Source: LMUY01 sp965276785
Lineage (GTDB): Bacteria > Pseudomonadota > Alphaproteobacteria > Acetobacterales > Acetobacteraceae
Reading direction: 5' to 3'
Length of the DNA stretch: 64,000 nt
Assembly: GCA_965276785.1 (NCBI GenBank)
Contig: OZ255629.1
Location: 1,364,001 to 1,428,000 of the forward strand
Shown: piece by piece, positions 9,018 to 22,033 of the stretch
Layout: the number at the start of each line of letters is the position of its first letter
How positions within the stretch are numbered: the first letter of the stretch is position 1
Made by a program: the position numbers and the translations under genes
The notes under the pieces: generated by a model
Seen by the model: only the letters and a program-made list of their open reading frames with translations
Told to the model about the DNA's origin: nothing
Database searches by the model: none

Positions 9018-9772
9018 GGCACCAGGCTCCGTAGCCGCTCGGTTTCGAGGTCCGGCCGGTGCCATCGCCGCTGCAGCCAGTACACGCCGGCTAGGTCGAA
9101 GATACCAACCCAGAGCCGGTCGAACGTGCCATAGTTCGAGCGCCCGCGGGTGCGCGGCCGGTGGTTCACCGGCACCGACTCCACCCGCCCGCCCGCCCGG
9201 ATGAACAGCGCCGGCAGGAACCGGTGCATGTGGTCGAACTGAGGCAGCGCCAGGAACGCGTCGCGCCCAAACACCTTCAGGCCGCAGCCGGTATCCTGGG
9301 TCGCATCGCCCAGCAGGCGGGCGCGGACAGCGTTGGCCACGCGGGAGGCGGCGCGCTTGGCCCGGCTGTCCTGCCGGCTGACCCGGTGCCCGGCGACCAG
9401 CACGGGGCCGGTGGCGGCCTGTGCCCGGGCCAGCAGGGCGGGGATGTCCGCCGGGTCGTTCTGGCCGTCGCCATCCAGTGTGGCGATCCATGGCGCCTGC
9501 GCCGACCGCACGCCGGTGATGATGGCGGCGCTCTGCCCGCAACTGGCCCGGTGCCGCAGCACGCTCAGCGAGCCGGTGGTATTTTGCGCCTCCATCAGCC
9601 GCTGCGGGGTGTCATCCGTGCTGCCATCGTCCACATAGACGGTCTCGTGCGGAATCTGGCGTAGGGCCGTCTCGATTTCCGCCAGCAGGGGAGCGATATT
9701 GGCACCTTCATTGCGAACGGGGACCACAACGCACAGCAGCGGCTTGACGGGTTCGGGAACGAGGTCTTGCAT
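9014..9772 (-). CDS. GT2 family glycosyltransferase, DPM1/ArnC-like
   Basis: 252 aa from the ATG at 9772. An in-frame ATG at 9841 would overlap ctaA and add 23 unconserved residues. GT-A fold: VVVPVRNEG at the N-terminus, VYVDDGSTDD (residues about 46-54) and the metal-binding LDGDGQ (99-104), followed by QDTGCGLKVF and HRPRTRGRSNYG, the last typical of dolichyl/undecaprenyl-phosphate sugar transferases. No C-terminal membrane domain, so it is likely peripheral. The downstream TVP38-like membrane protein is translationally coupled. Confidence 0.88.
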   Translation of the reverse strand: MQDLVPEPVKPLLCVVVPVRNEGANIAPLLAEIETALRQIPHETVYVDDGSTDDTPQRLMEAQNTTGSLSVLRHRASCGQSAAIITGVRSAQAPWIATLDGDGQNDPADIPALLARAQAATGPVLVAGHRVSRQDSRAKRAASRVANAVRARLLGDATQDTGCGLKVFGRDAFLALPQFDHMHRFLPALFIRAGGRVESVPVNHRPRTRGRSNYGTFDRLWVGIFDLAGVYWLQRRWHRPDLETERLRSLVP

Positions 9773-9834
9773 CCCGCACGGCGGTAGCACCCGCACGCTT
9801 AAACCGGCAAGCTGGAGGTGGTTGGGGGAAAGCG

Positions 9835-10947
9835 ATGCCATTCGACCTTGACGACCGAGCCGGCCGGCTGGAGACGCCGCGCGACCGTGCTCACCGCAAA
9901 TGGGTGGCCGGCTGGCTGTTCACCATCTGCGGCATGCTGCTGGTGATGGTGGCGCTGGGGGGCGCCACCCGGCTGACCGGATCCGGCCTGTCGATTATGG
10001 AGTGGGCGCCGCTTTCGGGCGCGCTGCCGCCCAATTCGGAGGCAGAGTGGCAGCGGTTGTTCAAGCTCTACCAGCAGATCCCGCAGTATTCGCTGATGCA
10101 CGAGGGTTTCGGCCTTGCTGGCTTCAAGCAGATTTTCTGGTTGGAGTGGGTGCATCGGCTCTGGGGCCGCCTGATCGGCGTAGTGTTCATCGTCCCGCTG
10201 ATTGTGTTCGGCCTGCGCCGGGCGATCGGCCGCGGGCTGTGGTTGCGGCTGTTCGGCTTCTTCCTGCTGGGCGGGCTGCAAGGGGCGGTCGGCTGGTTCA
10301 TGGTCGCCTCCGGCTTCGCCGCCGACAGCATCGCAGTATCGGCCTATCGGCTGGTGGTGCATCTTCTGCTCGCACTGGTGCTGTATGCGGCCATTCTGTG
10401 GACGGCCCTGGGGGTGCTGCGGCCCGGGCCCTGGCGCTCGGCGAGCAGCCCGGCCCTGGCTTGGCTGACCAGCACCAGCGCAGTGCTGCTGCCGGTCACC
10501 ATTGCGGCGGGCGGGCTGGTGGCGGGGCTGCATGCGGGGCTGATCTACAACAGCTTTCCGCTGATGGGCGGCAGCTTGGTCCCGCCCGACTACGCCGCGC
10601 TGCACCCGTTCCTGCGCAACTTGGGCGAGAACCTTGCTGCGGTGCAGTTCGATCACCGCCTGCTCGCCACCGCCACGGCGCTGGTGGTGCTGGCAACGGT
10701 GGCGGCCGGCCTGCGCGCCCGCCGCGCCCCGGTGCGACGGGCGGCCTGGGCGCTCGGGCTGGCGGTGCTGGCGCAGTATACCCTCGGGGTGGCGACGCTG
10801 CTCTGGGCCGTGCCTACCGCGCTCGCCACCGCCCATCAAGGTGTGGCCGTGCTGCTGCTCACTGCCGTGCTGGTCACCTTGCACCTCGACCGGCGGCAGC
10901 CGATCCGGCAGGCCGCGTCCACACCGGCGCGGGAACGAGCCGCCTGA
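9835..10947 (+). CDS. ctaA: Heme A synthase (COX15/CtaA)
   Basis: Oxidises heme O to heme A for aa3-type cytochrome oxidase in the inner membrane. 370 aa with eight predicted helices in two homologous halves. The four heme-ligand histidines are visible in EWVHRLWG, LVVHLLL, QFDHRL and TAHQG, and the N-terminal GGATRLTGSGLSIMEW motif is diagnostic of the alphaproteobacterial/mitochondrial type. A strong ribosome binding site (gggggaaag) precedes the ATG. Divergent from the glycosyltransferase gene. Confidence 0.96.
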   Translation: MPFDLDDRAGRLETPRDRAHRKWVAGWLFTICGMLLVMVALGGATRLTGSGLSIMEWAPLSGALPPNSEAEWQRLFKLYQQIPQYSLMHEGFGLAGFKQIFWLEWVHRLWGRLIGVVFIVPLIVFGLRRAIGRGLWLRLFGFFLLGGLQGAVGWFMVASGFAADSIAVSAYRLVVHLLLALVLYAAILWTALGVLRPGPWRSASSPALAWLTSTSAVLLPVTIAAGGLVAGLHAGLIYNSFPLMGGSLVPPDYAALHPFLRNLGENLAAVQFDHRLLATATALVVLATVAAGLRARRAPVRRAAWALGLAVLAQYTLGVATLLWAVPTALATAHQGVAVLLLTAVLVTLHLDRRQPIRQAASTPARERAA

Positions 10948-10996
10948 AGTCTTTCGCGTTTTCGTGTATGAACACCAGCAAGAACTGGATGCCCTT

Positions 10997-12445
<1,449 letters not shown>

Positions 12446-12786
12446 CCATTCTCCCGCGTCTCGGTTTTTATTTCGATTCACGGGACGTTTCCTGGCTTTT
12501 TTGACAGAGGACTCACGCGAAGAAGACGTTCAACCGGCATGATGCTGCCAATGTGAGATACGGATGTATCGATCCTGGTCGTCACGGGGGTGGCTGGGCA
12601 GCAAGCGGGGACCAGCCAGCATGACCAGTTCGACCGACGCGAAGCCTGCCGTTGCCGTTTGCAAGGTCCGGCTGGGCGCCACCTCCCCGGCGTTGGCGCC
12701 GGTGGATGCTGCGAAAATCCGCACCGCCGCGAGAGCCTAGTCGCTTCAATTCGGCCGACGGATCGCCGGCGTTAGTAATACACTCG
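12446..12786. other. Non-coding gap between tldD and the DUF6065-like gene
   Basis: 341 bp with no recognisable gene. A TTGACA at 12501-12506 has no convincing -10 partner. A 39-codon ORF (12621-12740, plus) starts MTSSTDAKPA and lacks a clear ribosome binding site, so it is noted only as possible. Confidence 0.4.
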
Positions 12787-13557
12787 ATGGCGAGCCAGGG
12801 GGCGGAACAGGCTTTGGTCGTGTTCCACCGGTTCACACCGGTGGGACGGCTGCCGCAACGGGCGGACCGCTCGGCCGCCGGCTCGTTGCCGACGCGCGCG
12901 TTCCGATATTGCGAGGCGATAACCAGCGCGGCCGGCTTCGGCTACTACGTGTTTTCGCCGATGGACTTCAGCCTGCTTTGGGACGGCACCTCCATAAGTT
13001 GGACCCATGCCGGCGTGGAAGGCTGGTTGCCGCTCTCGTCGGCGCCGTTTCCCAATCTGCAGGAGGTGTTCGACGCGCAAGCACCGGAGCGCGTGCGAGG
13101 CTTTGCCCCGCCGTTTGTGAGCGCCCTGCAGGAGCCCGGACTGGTGCAGCTTTGGAGCGGGCTGGTCTGTCGCACGCCGCCGGGCATCAGCCTGTTGCTG
13201 CGCGCGCCTGCGAACCTGCCGCGGCCCGGCGGCTATGAGCTATACGAAGGCATCATCGAAACCGACCGCTGGTTCGGCCCCTTGTTCACGGCCTTGCGCC
13301 TGACGCGCACGCACCAGCCGGTGGAGTTCCGTAGCGACTACCCGCTGTTCCAAGTGCAACCCTTGCCCCGCAGCGTTTACGCCGAAGCAACCTTGAGCGA
13401 GTATGAACTGGTCCCGGACCTCGATCAGCTCACAGCCAAGGACTGGGACGACTATCATGACACGGTCGTACGGCCGAATACCGCAGCAGAGCGCCCGCGG
13501 GGCAGCTACGCCGCTGCGTTGCGCAAACGGCGTCCAGTCAGTTCCGAACCGGGCTAG
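12787..13557 (+). CDS. DUF6065-like protein of unknown function
   Basis: 256 aa from the ATG at 12787. The frame is open further 5', but the upstream part is low-complexity Arg/Pro-rich and unlikely to be translated. The segments LVVFHRFTP, FRYCEAITSAAGFGYYVFSP and YELYEGIIETDRWFGPLF recall a conserved uncharacterised family I remember as DUF6065 (assigned from memory). No signal peptide or membrane helix. The high aromatic content suggests a folded cytoplasmic domain. Function unknown. Confidence 0.72.
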   Translation: MASQGAEQALVVFHRFTPVGRLPQRADRSAAGSLPTRAFRYCEAITSAAGFGYYVFSPMDFSLLWDGTSISWTHAGVEGWLPLSSAPFPNLQEVFDAQAPERVRGFAPPFVSALQEPGLVQLWSGLVCRTPPGISLLLRAPANLPRPGGYELYEGIIETDRWFGPLFTALRLTRTHQPVEFRSDYPLFQVQPLPRSVYAEATLSEYELVPDLDQLTAKDWDDYHDTVVRPNTAAERPRGSYAAALRKRRPVSSEPG

Positions 13558-13600
13558 TTTATCACTTTGGCTCTGGACCTTTATGCCTGGCTTGCGCTTT

Positions 13601-14383
13601 ATGAACGCAATGTTTCAGGCACGACGACCAATCATCCTGGCCGCCCTGTTGATGCTGTCCGCAACCGCGAGCCTCGGGCAGGCCCAGGAATTGTGCCCCT
13701 CGGTGACAACCCCGCCGCTCGCACTGCGCAGAGCGCGGCAAACCTTCGCCAGCGGTAAAGAAGTCGTGATCGTGGCGCTCGGCTCCTCCAGTACTGAGGG
13801 CTGGATGGCGTCCAACATCGCCAACAGCTACCCGGCCCAGCTGCAGGCCGATCTGGAGCAGGCGTTTCCCCGCGCCCAATTCGCCGTGATTAATCGCGGC
13901 ATCGGCGGCCAAGACGCCAAGGAGGAATTAGCCCGGCTGGATTCGGATGCCATCGCCGTCAAGCCAGACCTGGTAATTTGGCAGGTCGGCGCCAACGGCG
14001 CGATGGAAAACTCGGACCCGACGGCGTTCAAAACGCGCTTGACGGCGGGCGTAAACCGTTTGAAGACGGCCAGCATCGACGTGGTGCTGATGGACAATCA
14101 GCGCTCTCCCGCCATCCTGGCCTCCCCCGAACACGCGGTCCTTGAAGCGGCTCTGGCCGACGTAGGCGCGGCCACTGACGTGCCGGTGTTCTCCCGCGGC
14201 GCTTTAATGGACGCTTGGAAGCAGATCGGTCTGAGCTATGACCGTTTCCTCGCCGATGACGGCGTCCATATGAACGATCTGGGGTATCGCTGCGTCGCCG
14301 AGGCCCTGGCGAAATCGCTGGCCCGCGGCTTTAACAAAGGTGAGCCGTCACGCATGGCGGTCGCCAGCCACACAGTGAACTGA
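13601..14383 (+). CDS. Exported SGNH/GDSL-type hydrolase
   Basis: 260 aa from the ATG at 13601 (alternatives at 13583 and 13610). The N-terminus with RRPIILAALLMLSATASLGQAQ-like character is a signal peptide, shown here by a basic start, a hydrophobic core and an Ala-Gln-Ala site. The SGNH blocks are present: GSSSTEG (nucleophile Ser), RGIGGQD (Gly), QVGANG (Asn) and DDGVHMNDLG (Asp...His). Such enzymes are esterases, lipases or polysaccharide deacetylases. The substrate is not predictable. Probably periplasmic. Confidence 0.85.
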   Translation: MNAMFQARRPIILAALLMLSATASLGQAQELCPSVTTPPLALRRARQTFASGKEVVIVALGSSSTEGWMASNIANSYPAQLQADLEQAFPRAQFAVINRGIGGQDAKEELARLDSDAIAVKPDLVIWQVGANGAMENSDPTAFKTRLTAGVNRLKTASIDVVLMDNQRSPAILASPEHAVLEAALADVGAATDVPVFSRGALMDAWKQIGLSYDRFLADDGVHMNDLGYRCVAEALAKSLARGFNKGEPSRMAVASHTVN

Positions 14384-14754
14384 ACGCCTATAGTTGCCTG
14401 CGCAGCGGCGACGGACATCTCCGCCGTGGCCATGGAGGCCAAAGCGTCAGGCGTTGTGCGTCAATGGAATGGCGGACGCAGCGGCGGTGACGGTGGGCAG
14501 CAAGCTGTCCAGGCCGCCGCCGGGGTTCGTCGGCATCAAGCCAGCAAAGCCGCTGGCGGCATTTGCAGTATCCGGTGGGCGCAGTGCCAAAGTCGATCAC
14601 AACACCAGGTTCATTACTTGGCCAACTAAATTTAAACTTAACTTCATTTACCTGTCATCTATTCTGCAAACGCCGCATGGCTTCGAATGGACCCGCCCTG
14701 CTCCAGGAGTTGCGCAAGCGGCGGCAATGGGCCAAGTTGGACTCCGCTCGAACC
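14384..14754. other. Non-coding region upstream of the glycine riboswitch
   Basis: No gene seen. An AT-rich patch at 14615-14665 (aaatttaaacttaacttcat) differs from the flanks and is the likely promoter area for the riboswitch-gcv transcript, though no clean -35/-10 pair is evident. Confidence 0.4.
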
Positions 14755-14942
14755 ACCCACGCGGGAGAGTGCAGCATACGCTGCCGCCGAAGGCGCAACC
14801 GGCCCCCGGAAACGCTCAGGCACCCAGGACCGCGCGGGGCAACGAGCCTCTGGAAAGCCGGCCCGACTATCTGGGCCGCACCGACGGAGTAAGGGTTGTG
14901 CAAGCCGCACCCGAATCTCTCAGGTTCCGCGACAGAGGGGGG
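14755..14942 (+). promoter_or_regulatory. Tandem glycine riboswitch (two aptamers)
   Basis: Aptamer 1 (about 14755-14840) has gccgaaggcgcaa and ggaaacgctcaggc, the conserved core of glycine aptamers, followed by aggac. Aptamer 2 (about 14845-14942) has accgacggagtaag and gaatctctcaggtt, and its P1 is formed by cctctg (14847-14852) pairing with cagagg (14933-14938). The tandem sits 57 bp before the gcvT start. In this class, glycine binding normally switches on glycine cleavage genes. Boundaries were read by eye. Confidence 0.92.
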
Positions 14943-14998
14943 TCGTTCCTGCAGGCAATCGCGCCGGCGGGCGGCCTTTGGTTGCGGAGCCTGCACGC

Positions 14999-16132
14999 GT
15001 GTCCGAATTCAATCCCGACGACTTTCAGGACCCCGACTCCGACCAGTTGCGCACCGTCCCGCTGGATGCACTGCATCGGCGCCTGGGCGCCCGCATGGTG
15101 CCGTTCGCCGGTTATGAGCTGCCAGTGCACTATCCAAGCGGCGTGCTGGCCGAGCACACCCAATGCCGCGAGCGGGCCGCATTGTTCGACGTCTCCCATA
15201 TGGGCCAGCTCAGCCTGCATGGCGCAGAGGCGGCCGCGGCGCTCGAGACGCTGGTGCCGGGGGACATCACCGGGCTCAAGCCGGGCCGGCAGCGGTACAC
15301 CCTGTTTCTCGACGAGGCCGGCGGAATCCTCGATGACCTGATGGTCGCCCGCCATGGCGAGCGGCTGCTCCTCGTCACCAACGCCAGCCGCAAGGCTGCC
15401 GATGCCACCCACCTGGCCACCCGCATCCCGCAGGTCGGCGCCGAACCGCACGATGACCGGGCCTTGCTCGCGCTGCAAGGACCGGCAGCGGCGGCCGTGG
15501 TGGCCCGGCACTCGCCGGAAGCCGCTGCCCTGCCGTTCATGGGCGTGGCGGAGCTGATCCTGGCCGGGTTCAGCGTCTGGATCAGCCGCTCCGGCTACAC
15601 CGGCGAGGACGGTTTTGAAATCTCGGTCGCGGCCGGCGATGCCGAGGCTTTCGCCGAGCGCCTGCTCGCTGAGCCGGAAGTGGCGCCCGCCGGGCTCGGC
15701 GCGCGCGACAGCCTGCGGCTGGAGGCCGGGCTATGCCTCTATGGCCACGACATCGACGAACTCACCACGCCGGTGGAGGCGGGCCTCGGCTGGGCGGTGG
15801 CCAAGCGCCGCCGCCAAGCGCGCGACTTTCCCGGCGCCGTGGCGATCTGCGACCAATTGGACCATGGCCCGACCCGCCTGCGTGTCGGCATTCGCCCCGA
15901 GGGCCGCGCCCCCGCGCGCGCCGAGACGGCAATTGTGGCTCCCGACGGTACCGGCGCCGGCACCGTCACCTCCGGCGGCTTTGGCCCCAGCGCGGGCGGA
16001 CCGGTCGCCATGGGCTATGTCCGCCGGGATTTGGCCGGGCCGGGTCAGGAACTCAGCCTGCTGGTCCGCGGCAAGCCGTTGGCCGCCCGCGTCGTCCCGC
16101 TGCCCTTCGTCCCCCACCGCTACGTCCGCTAA
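14999..16132 (+). CDS. gcvT: Glycine cleavage system T protein (aminomethyltransferase)
   Basis: Transfers the methylene group from aminomethyl-lipoyl-GcvH to tetrahydrofolate, releasing ammonia. 377 aa from a GTG at 14999, the first start after the riboswitch. Motifs: MVPFAGYELPVHY, FDVSHMGQ, ISRSGYTGEDGFEI and ARDSLRLEAGLCLYGHD are classic GcvT folate-binding sequences. The first ~25 residues (SEFNPDDFQD...) are an acidic extension ahead of the usual N-terminus. Followed by gcvH after 12 bp. Controlled by the glycine riboswitch. Confidence 0.96.
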   Translation: MSEFNPDDFQDPDSDQLRTVPLDALHRRLGARMVPFAGYELPVHYPSGVLAEHTQCRERAALFDVSHMGQLSLHGAEAAAALETLVPGDITGLKPGRQRYTLFLDEAGGILDDLMVARHGERLLLVTNASRKAADATHLATRIPQVGAEPHDDRALLALQGPAAAAVVARHSPEAAALPFMGVAELILAGFSVWISRSGYTGEDGFEISVAAGDAEAFAERLLAEPEVAPAGLGARDSLRLEAGLCLYGHDIDELTTPVEAGLGWAVAKRRRQARDFPGAVAICDQLDHGPTRLRVGIRPEGRAPARAETAIVAPDGTGAGTVTSGGFGPSAGGPVAMGYVRRDLAGPGQELSLLVRGKPLAARVVPLPFVPHRYVR

Positions 16133-16144
16133 AGGAACCCGCCA

Positions 16145-16515
16145 ATGATCCGCTTCACCAAGGACCACGAATGGGTTCGGCTCGACGGCCAGGTCGTCAC
16201 GGTCGGCATCACAGCCCATGCCCAGGACGCGCTGGGCGACCTGGTGTTCGTCGAGTTGCCGGAACCCGGCCGCGAGGTCGCCGAGAGCGAAGCGGTCGCA
16301 GTGGTGGAGTCGGTCAAGGCTGCGAGCGACGTCTATGCCCCGCTGGCTGGCCGGGTAACGGAGGTGAACGCGGCGCTCACCGAGGAGCCGGCGCTGGTCA
16401 ACCGCGACCCGGCGGGCGAGGGATGGTTCTTCAAGCTGCACCTCGCTGATGCTGGCGCCTTCGACGCGCTGATGGACCAAGCCGCCTACGACGCGCTGCT
16501 GGCGGAGCAAGCCTG

Positions 16516-16516
<1 letters not shown>
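16145..16516 (+). CDS. gcvH: Glycine cleavage system H protein
   Basis: Lipoyl carrier that shuttles the aminomethyl group between P, T and L proteins. 123 aa. Lipoyl-lysine is Lys58 in the context VVESVKAASDVY. The N-terminal MIRFTKDHEWVRL is the family start. The stop overlaps the gcvP start (TGATGG), so H and P are translationally coupled. Confidence 0.97.
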
Positions 16517-19377
<2,861 letters not shown>

Positions 19378-19484
19378 GCTGGCTGGGGGGATTTTCCGGC
19401 TTGGCTCTAGGTCTCGTCAGGCGGCGGCCCGCTCGGTCGCCGGGCGGCGGCCTAGTTATGCCAATGAACTAGGTCGGCTACTAC

Positions 19485-19827
19485 TCAGTCGGCCGCCGTT
19501 TGCTGGTGTTGAGCGAGCCGCCAAGCTGCGCCATCGAAGCAATACGTCGATGTGCAATAGGCGTTGTAGGGGGCGCCACCATCGCGCCGGCCCTCAGCCC
19601 GATAGCCGATGACAACAACATGGTCCTCGCTCGACCGATCGCTCGGCCAGTCATCTCCACCGACGTCCAACGAGGCGCACCCGCAAGGCTACCCGGATCG
19701 TGGACGCCTGCATCACACCCATGCCCGGAAGGGCCATCAGGCAATCGGGATCGAGGAGGTCATCATAGACGCTTGATCCCTCAAGCCAGAACCGTCGCTC
19801 AAGCGCCCATATCTGTTCATCCGTCAT
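19485..19827 (-). pseudogene. Frameshifted NTF2-like/DUF4440-type protein remnant
   Basis: Reading on the minus strand from the ATG at 19827 (MTDEQIWALERRFW), the product follows a typical small NTF2-like/DUF4440 pattern but changes frame twice. The first segment runs to about 19695 (LMALPGMGVMQASTIR). The second frame gives SLAGAPRWTSVEMTGRAIGRA (about 19630-19692). A third frame carries the C-terminus HVVVIGYRAEGRRDGG to WRLAQHQQT and a stop at 19485. The three pieces join collinearly, so this is a decayed single gene with two indels (or sequence errors). Function inferred from layout only. Confidence 0.72.
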
Positions 19828-19948
19828 TAGCACCCCCATGACGTATGGGTCTGTCGCCAGAATCGCGTGCCGTGGCGAATGCCGACGATCCAATCTCTCG
19901 GCGACACCCGCATCAAGATTCGGGCTACACGATACGCGGACGAGACGC

Positions 19949-21523
19949 CTAATGCACAGTGACGAACCGTAGCGGAAACGCATCATCCGCCATCTGCACC
20001 AAGTCGACCTTCTTGCGCGCAGCCCACACCACTACCTGCTGATGTAGCGGCATGAACGCAGCGTCATCCTGCAGCATCTTGGACGCAGCGACGATCTCGC
20101 TATCTCGTTTCTCACCGTTGGTTTCCACCGCGATCTGGTCGAGCAGCGCGTCGAACTTCGGGTTGGAGTAGCCGCCGTCGTTGAATATGCCGCGCGTGCC
20201 ATTGCGGGTACCGGCGAGATTGTAGAGCGAGTTCAGCGCGTCGTACGTGGTGGGCGTCCAGCCCAGCATGTAGAAGCTGGTGTGGTAGTCGGGATTGCTG
20301 ATCTCGGCGAAGTAGCGAAGCCGGGTCTGCGCGTTCAGCGTCACCCGCACCCCGATTCGCGCCAGCATCACCGTTACGGCCTGGCAGATTTGCTCGTCGT
20401 TGATGTAGCGGTCGTTCGGGCAATCCAGCGTCACGCCGAAGCCGTCGGGATAGCCCGCTTCGGCCAGCAGCTTCTTGGCGCCGGCCGGGTCGTATGGGTA
20501 ACGCACGTCGGAAGTTGCCGTGTAGCCGTTCACGCCCGGGCCATACAGCAACCCGGTCGGGTGGGACTGGCCGCGCATTACGCGTTGATGGATCGCCTCG
20601 ATGTCCACCGCCATGTTGAAGGCTTGGCGCACCCGCTGGTCCTTGAACGGGTTCTTGCCCTTGACGTCGGACTTCAGCAGCTCCGGCCGGCTCTGGTCGA
20701 AGCCGAGGAACACCGTGCGCAGCTCCGACACCTGCAGCACCTTGAGGTCGGCGCTGTTGGCCAGCCGCGGCATATCCTGTGGCGGCACGGTATACATCAT
20801 GTCGATGTCGCCGGAGAGCAGCGCGGCCACGCGAGTGGCAGCATTGCCGATCACGTCGAACTCAACCTTGTCCAAATTGCCGGGCATCTTGTCCCACCAA
20901 TGCGGATTGGCGTGCATGGTGGTGCGCCGGTCGGGCTCGCGGTCGTCCAGGATGAACGGGCCGGTGCCGTTCTCGTGGCGGGTTGCGAAGTTCTCCTCTT
21001 TCTTAGTGAGGTCCATCGCCTGCTCGGCGTGGTTCGCCTCGCACCATTTCTTGGACATGATCGCCCAAAAGGTGATCTCGCTCAGGAAGATCGGATCGGG
21101 TTGCTTGGTGATGAAGTCCACGGTGAAGTCGTCGATCTTTTTCACGCTTGCGACGGCTTGCATGTAGCCGTTGAGCTGGCTGCCCGGCGCGACCACCCGA
21201 TTGTAGCTGAAGATCACATCATCGGCGGTGAACGGCGTGCCGTCATGGAAGGTGACGCCGTGGCGCAGGTGGAAGCGCCAGGTGGTGTCGTTCGGCTGCT
21301 CCCAGCTCTCGGCGAGGGCGGGCTCCACCTTGAGGTCGCGGTCCCGGCGCACCAGCGGGTCATAAAAGTTCTGGTCGAAGGTGAGCAGGAAGGTTTCGCT
21401 GCGGGTGTACGGGTCCATCGAGTTGGCGTCGCCGTCATTGGCCCAGCGGAAGGTTGCGGCCTGGGCGGCGCCGCCGAGTGCCACCAGGGTGGCCAGCGTG
21501 GCGAGGGCCTGCCTCAGGGTCAT
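19949..21523 (-). CDS. ABC transporter substrate-binding protein, peptide/nickel type (SBP_bac_5)
   Basis: 524 aa periplasmic binding protein of the oligopeptide/dipeptide class. The signal peptide covers residues 1-22 (ending GGAAQA). RWANDGDANSMDPY, LVRRDRDLKVEPALAESW and HDGTPFTADDV are SBP_bac_5 hallmarks. No permease or ATPase gene is adjacent. The ATG at 21523 overlaps the atpF stop (ATGA), an unusual coupling to the F0 operon. Substrate could be peptides, but the family also carries sugars and metals. Confidence 0.93.
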   Translation of the reverse strand: MTLRQALATLATLVALGGAAQAATFRWANDGDANSMDPYTRSETFLLTFDQNFYDPLVRRDRDLKVEPALAESWEQPNDTTWRFHLRHGVTFHDGTPFTADDVIFSYNRVVAPGSQLNGYMQAVASVKKIDDFTVDFITKQPDPIFLSEITFWAIMSKKWCEANHAEQAMDLTKKEENFATRHENGTGPFILDDREPDRRTTMHANPHWWDKMPGNLDKVEFDVIGNAATRVAALLSGDIDMMYTVPPQDMPRLANSADLKVLQVSELRTVFLGFDQSRPELLKSDVKGKNPFKDQRVRQAFNMAVDIEAIHQRVMRGQSHPTGLLYGPGVNGYTATSDVRYPYDPAGAKKLLAEAGYPDGFGVTLDCPNDRYINDEQICQAVTVMLARIGVRVTLNAQTRLRYFAEISNPDYHTSFYMLGWTPTTYDALNSLYNLAGTRNGTRGIFNDGGYSNPKFDALLDQIAVETNGEKRDSEIVAASKMLQDDAAFMPLHQQVVVWAARKKVDLVQMADDAFPLRFVTVH

Positions 21524-22029
21524 GCTGCGCGCCGGACCAGGGCGGCTGGCAGCCCGGCGATGGCGCGGTCGATGATTTGTGCGTCGGCCTCGGCCGAAAG
21601 GGTGGCGGCGATCACGTCCCGTGCTGCGCGGGCGGCGATGTCGGCGGCGGCTTGGCGCACCTCGTTCACCGCGGCCTTTTCGGCGGCGGCGATGCGATCA
21701 TGCGCCATCTGCTCGCGGCGGCCGGCGGTGGCTTCGGCGTCCAGCCGGGCCTGCTCGGCCAGCCGGGCGGCTTCGCCGTGCGCCGTCTCGATCATGCCGC
21801 GCGCTTCGGTGAGGGCCTGCTCCCGCCGTTTAGTTGCGTCGGCCAGCATGGCTTGGGCTTCCCGTCGCAGGCGGCTGGCCTCGTCGAGCTCCTCGCGGAT
21901 GCGGGTGGCGTGGGCATCCAGCATGGCCGCCAAGGCCTTCCACAGGCGGGCACCGAACAAGATAAAGAAGATGACGAAGGCGATGGCGACCCATGTTCGC
22001 GGTTCGCCGAAAAACCCGTGCATGTGCAT
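21520..22029 (-). CDS. atpF: ATP synthase F0 subunit b
   Basis: 169 aa. One N-terminal membrane helix (about residues 12-32) is followed by a long charged helix, forming the peripheral stator stalk. GFFGEPRTWVAIAFVIFF and LDEASRLRREAQAML are typical of the alphaproteobacterial b chain. The start could be Met1 or Met3 (MHMHGFF). Last F0 gene of the operon; the stop overlaps the binding-protein gene by 4 bp. Confidence 0.93.
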   Translation of the reverse strand: MHMHGFFGEPRTWVAIAFVIFFILFGARLWKALAAMLDAHATRIREELDEASRLRREAQAMLADATKRREQALTEARGMIETAHGEAARLAEQARLDAEATAGRREQMAHDRIAAAEKAAVNEVRQAAADIAARAARDVIAATLSAEADAQIIDRAIAGLPAALVRRAA

Positions 22030-22033
22030 GAAG

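Noticed and set aside
9018..9542. 5' extension of the TVP38 frame into the glycosyltransferase gene
   Set aside because: The frame is open but out-of-frame with a clear GT2 gene; the GTG at 9017 gives the normal protein.
12501..12530. TTGACA as a promoter for the DUF6065-like gene
   Set aside because: No -10-like sequence at 16-18 bp spacing.
19410..19455. Possible terminator after gcvP
   Set aside because: The ggcggcggcc copies are direct, not inverted, so no hairpin forms.
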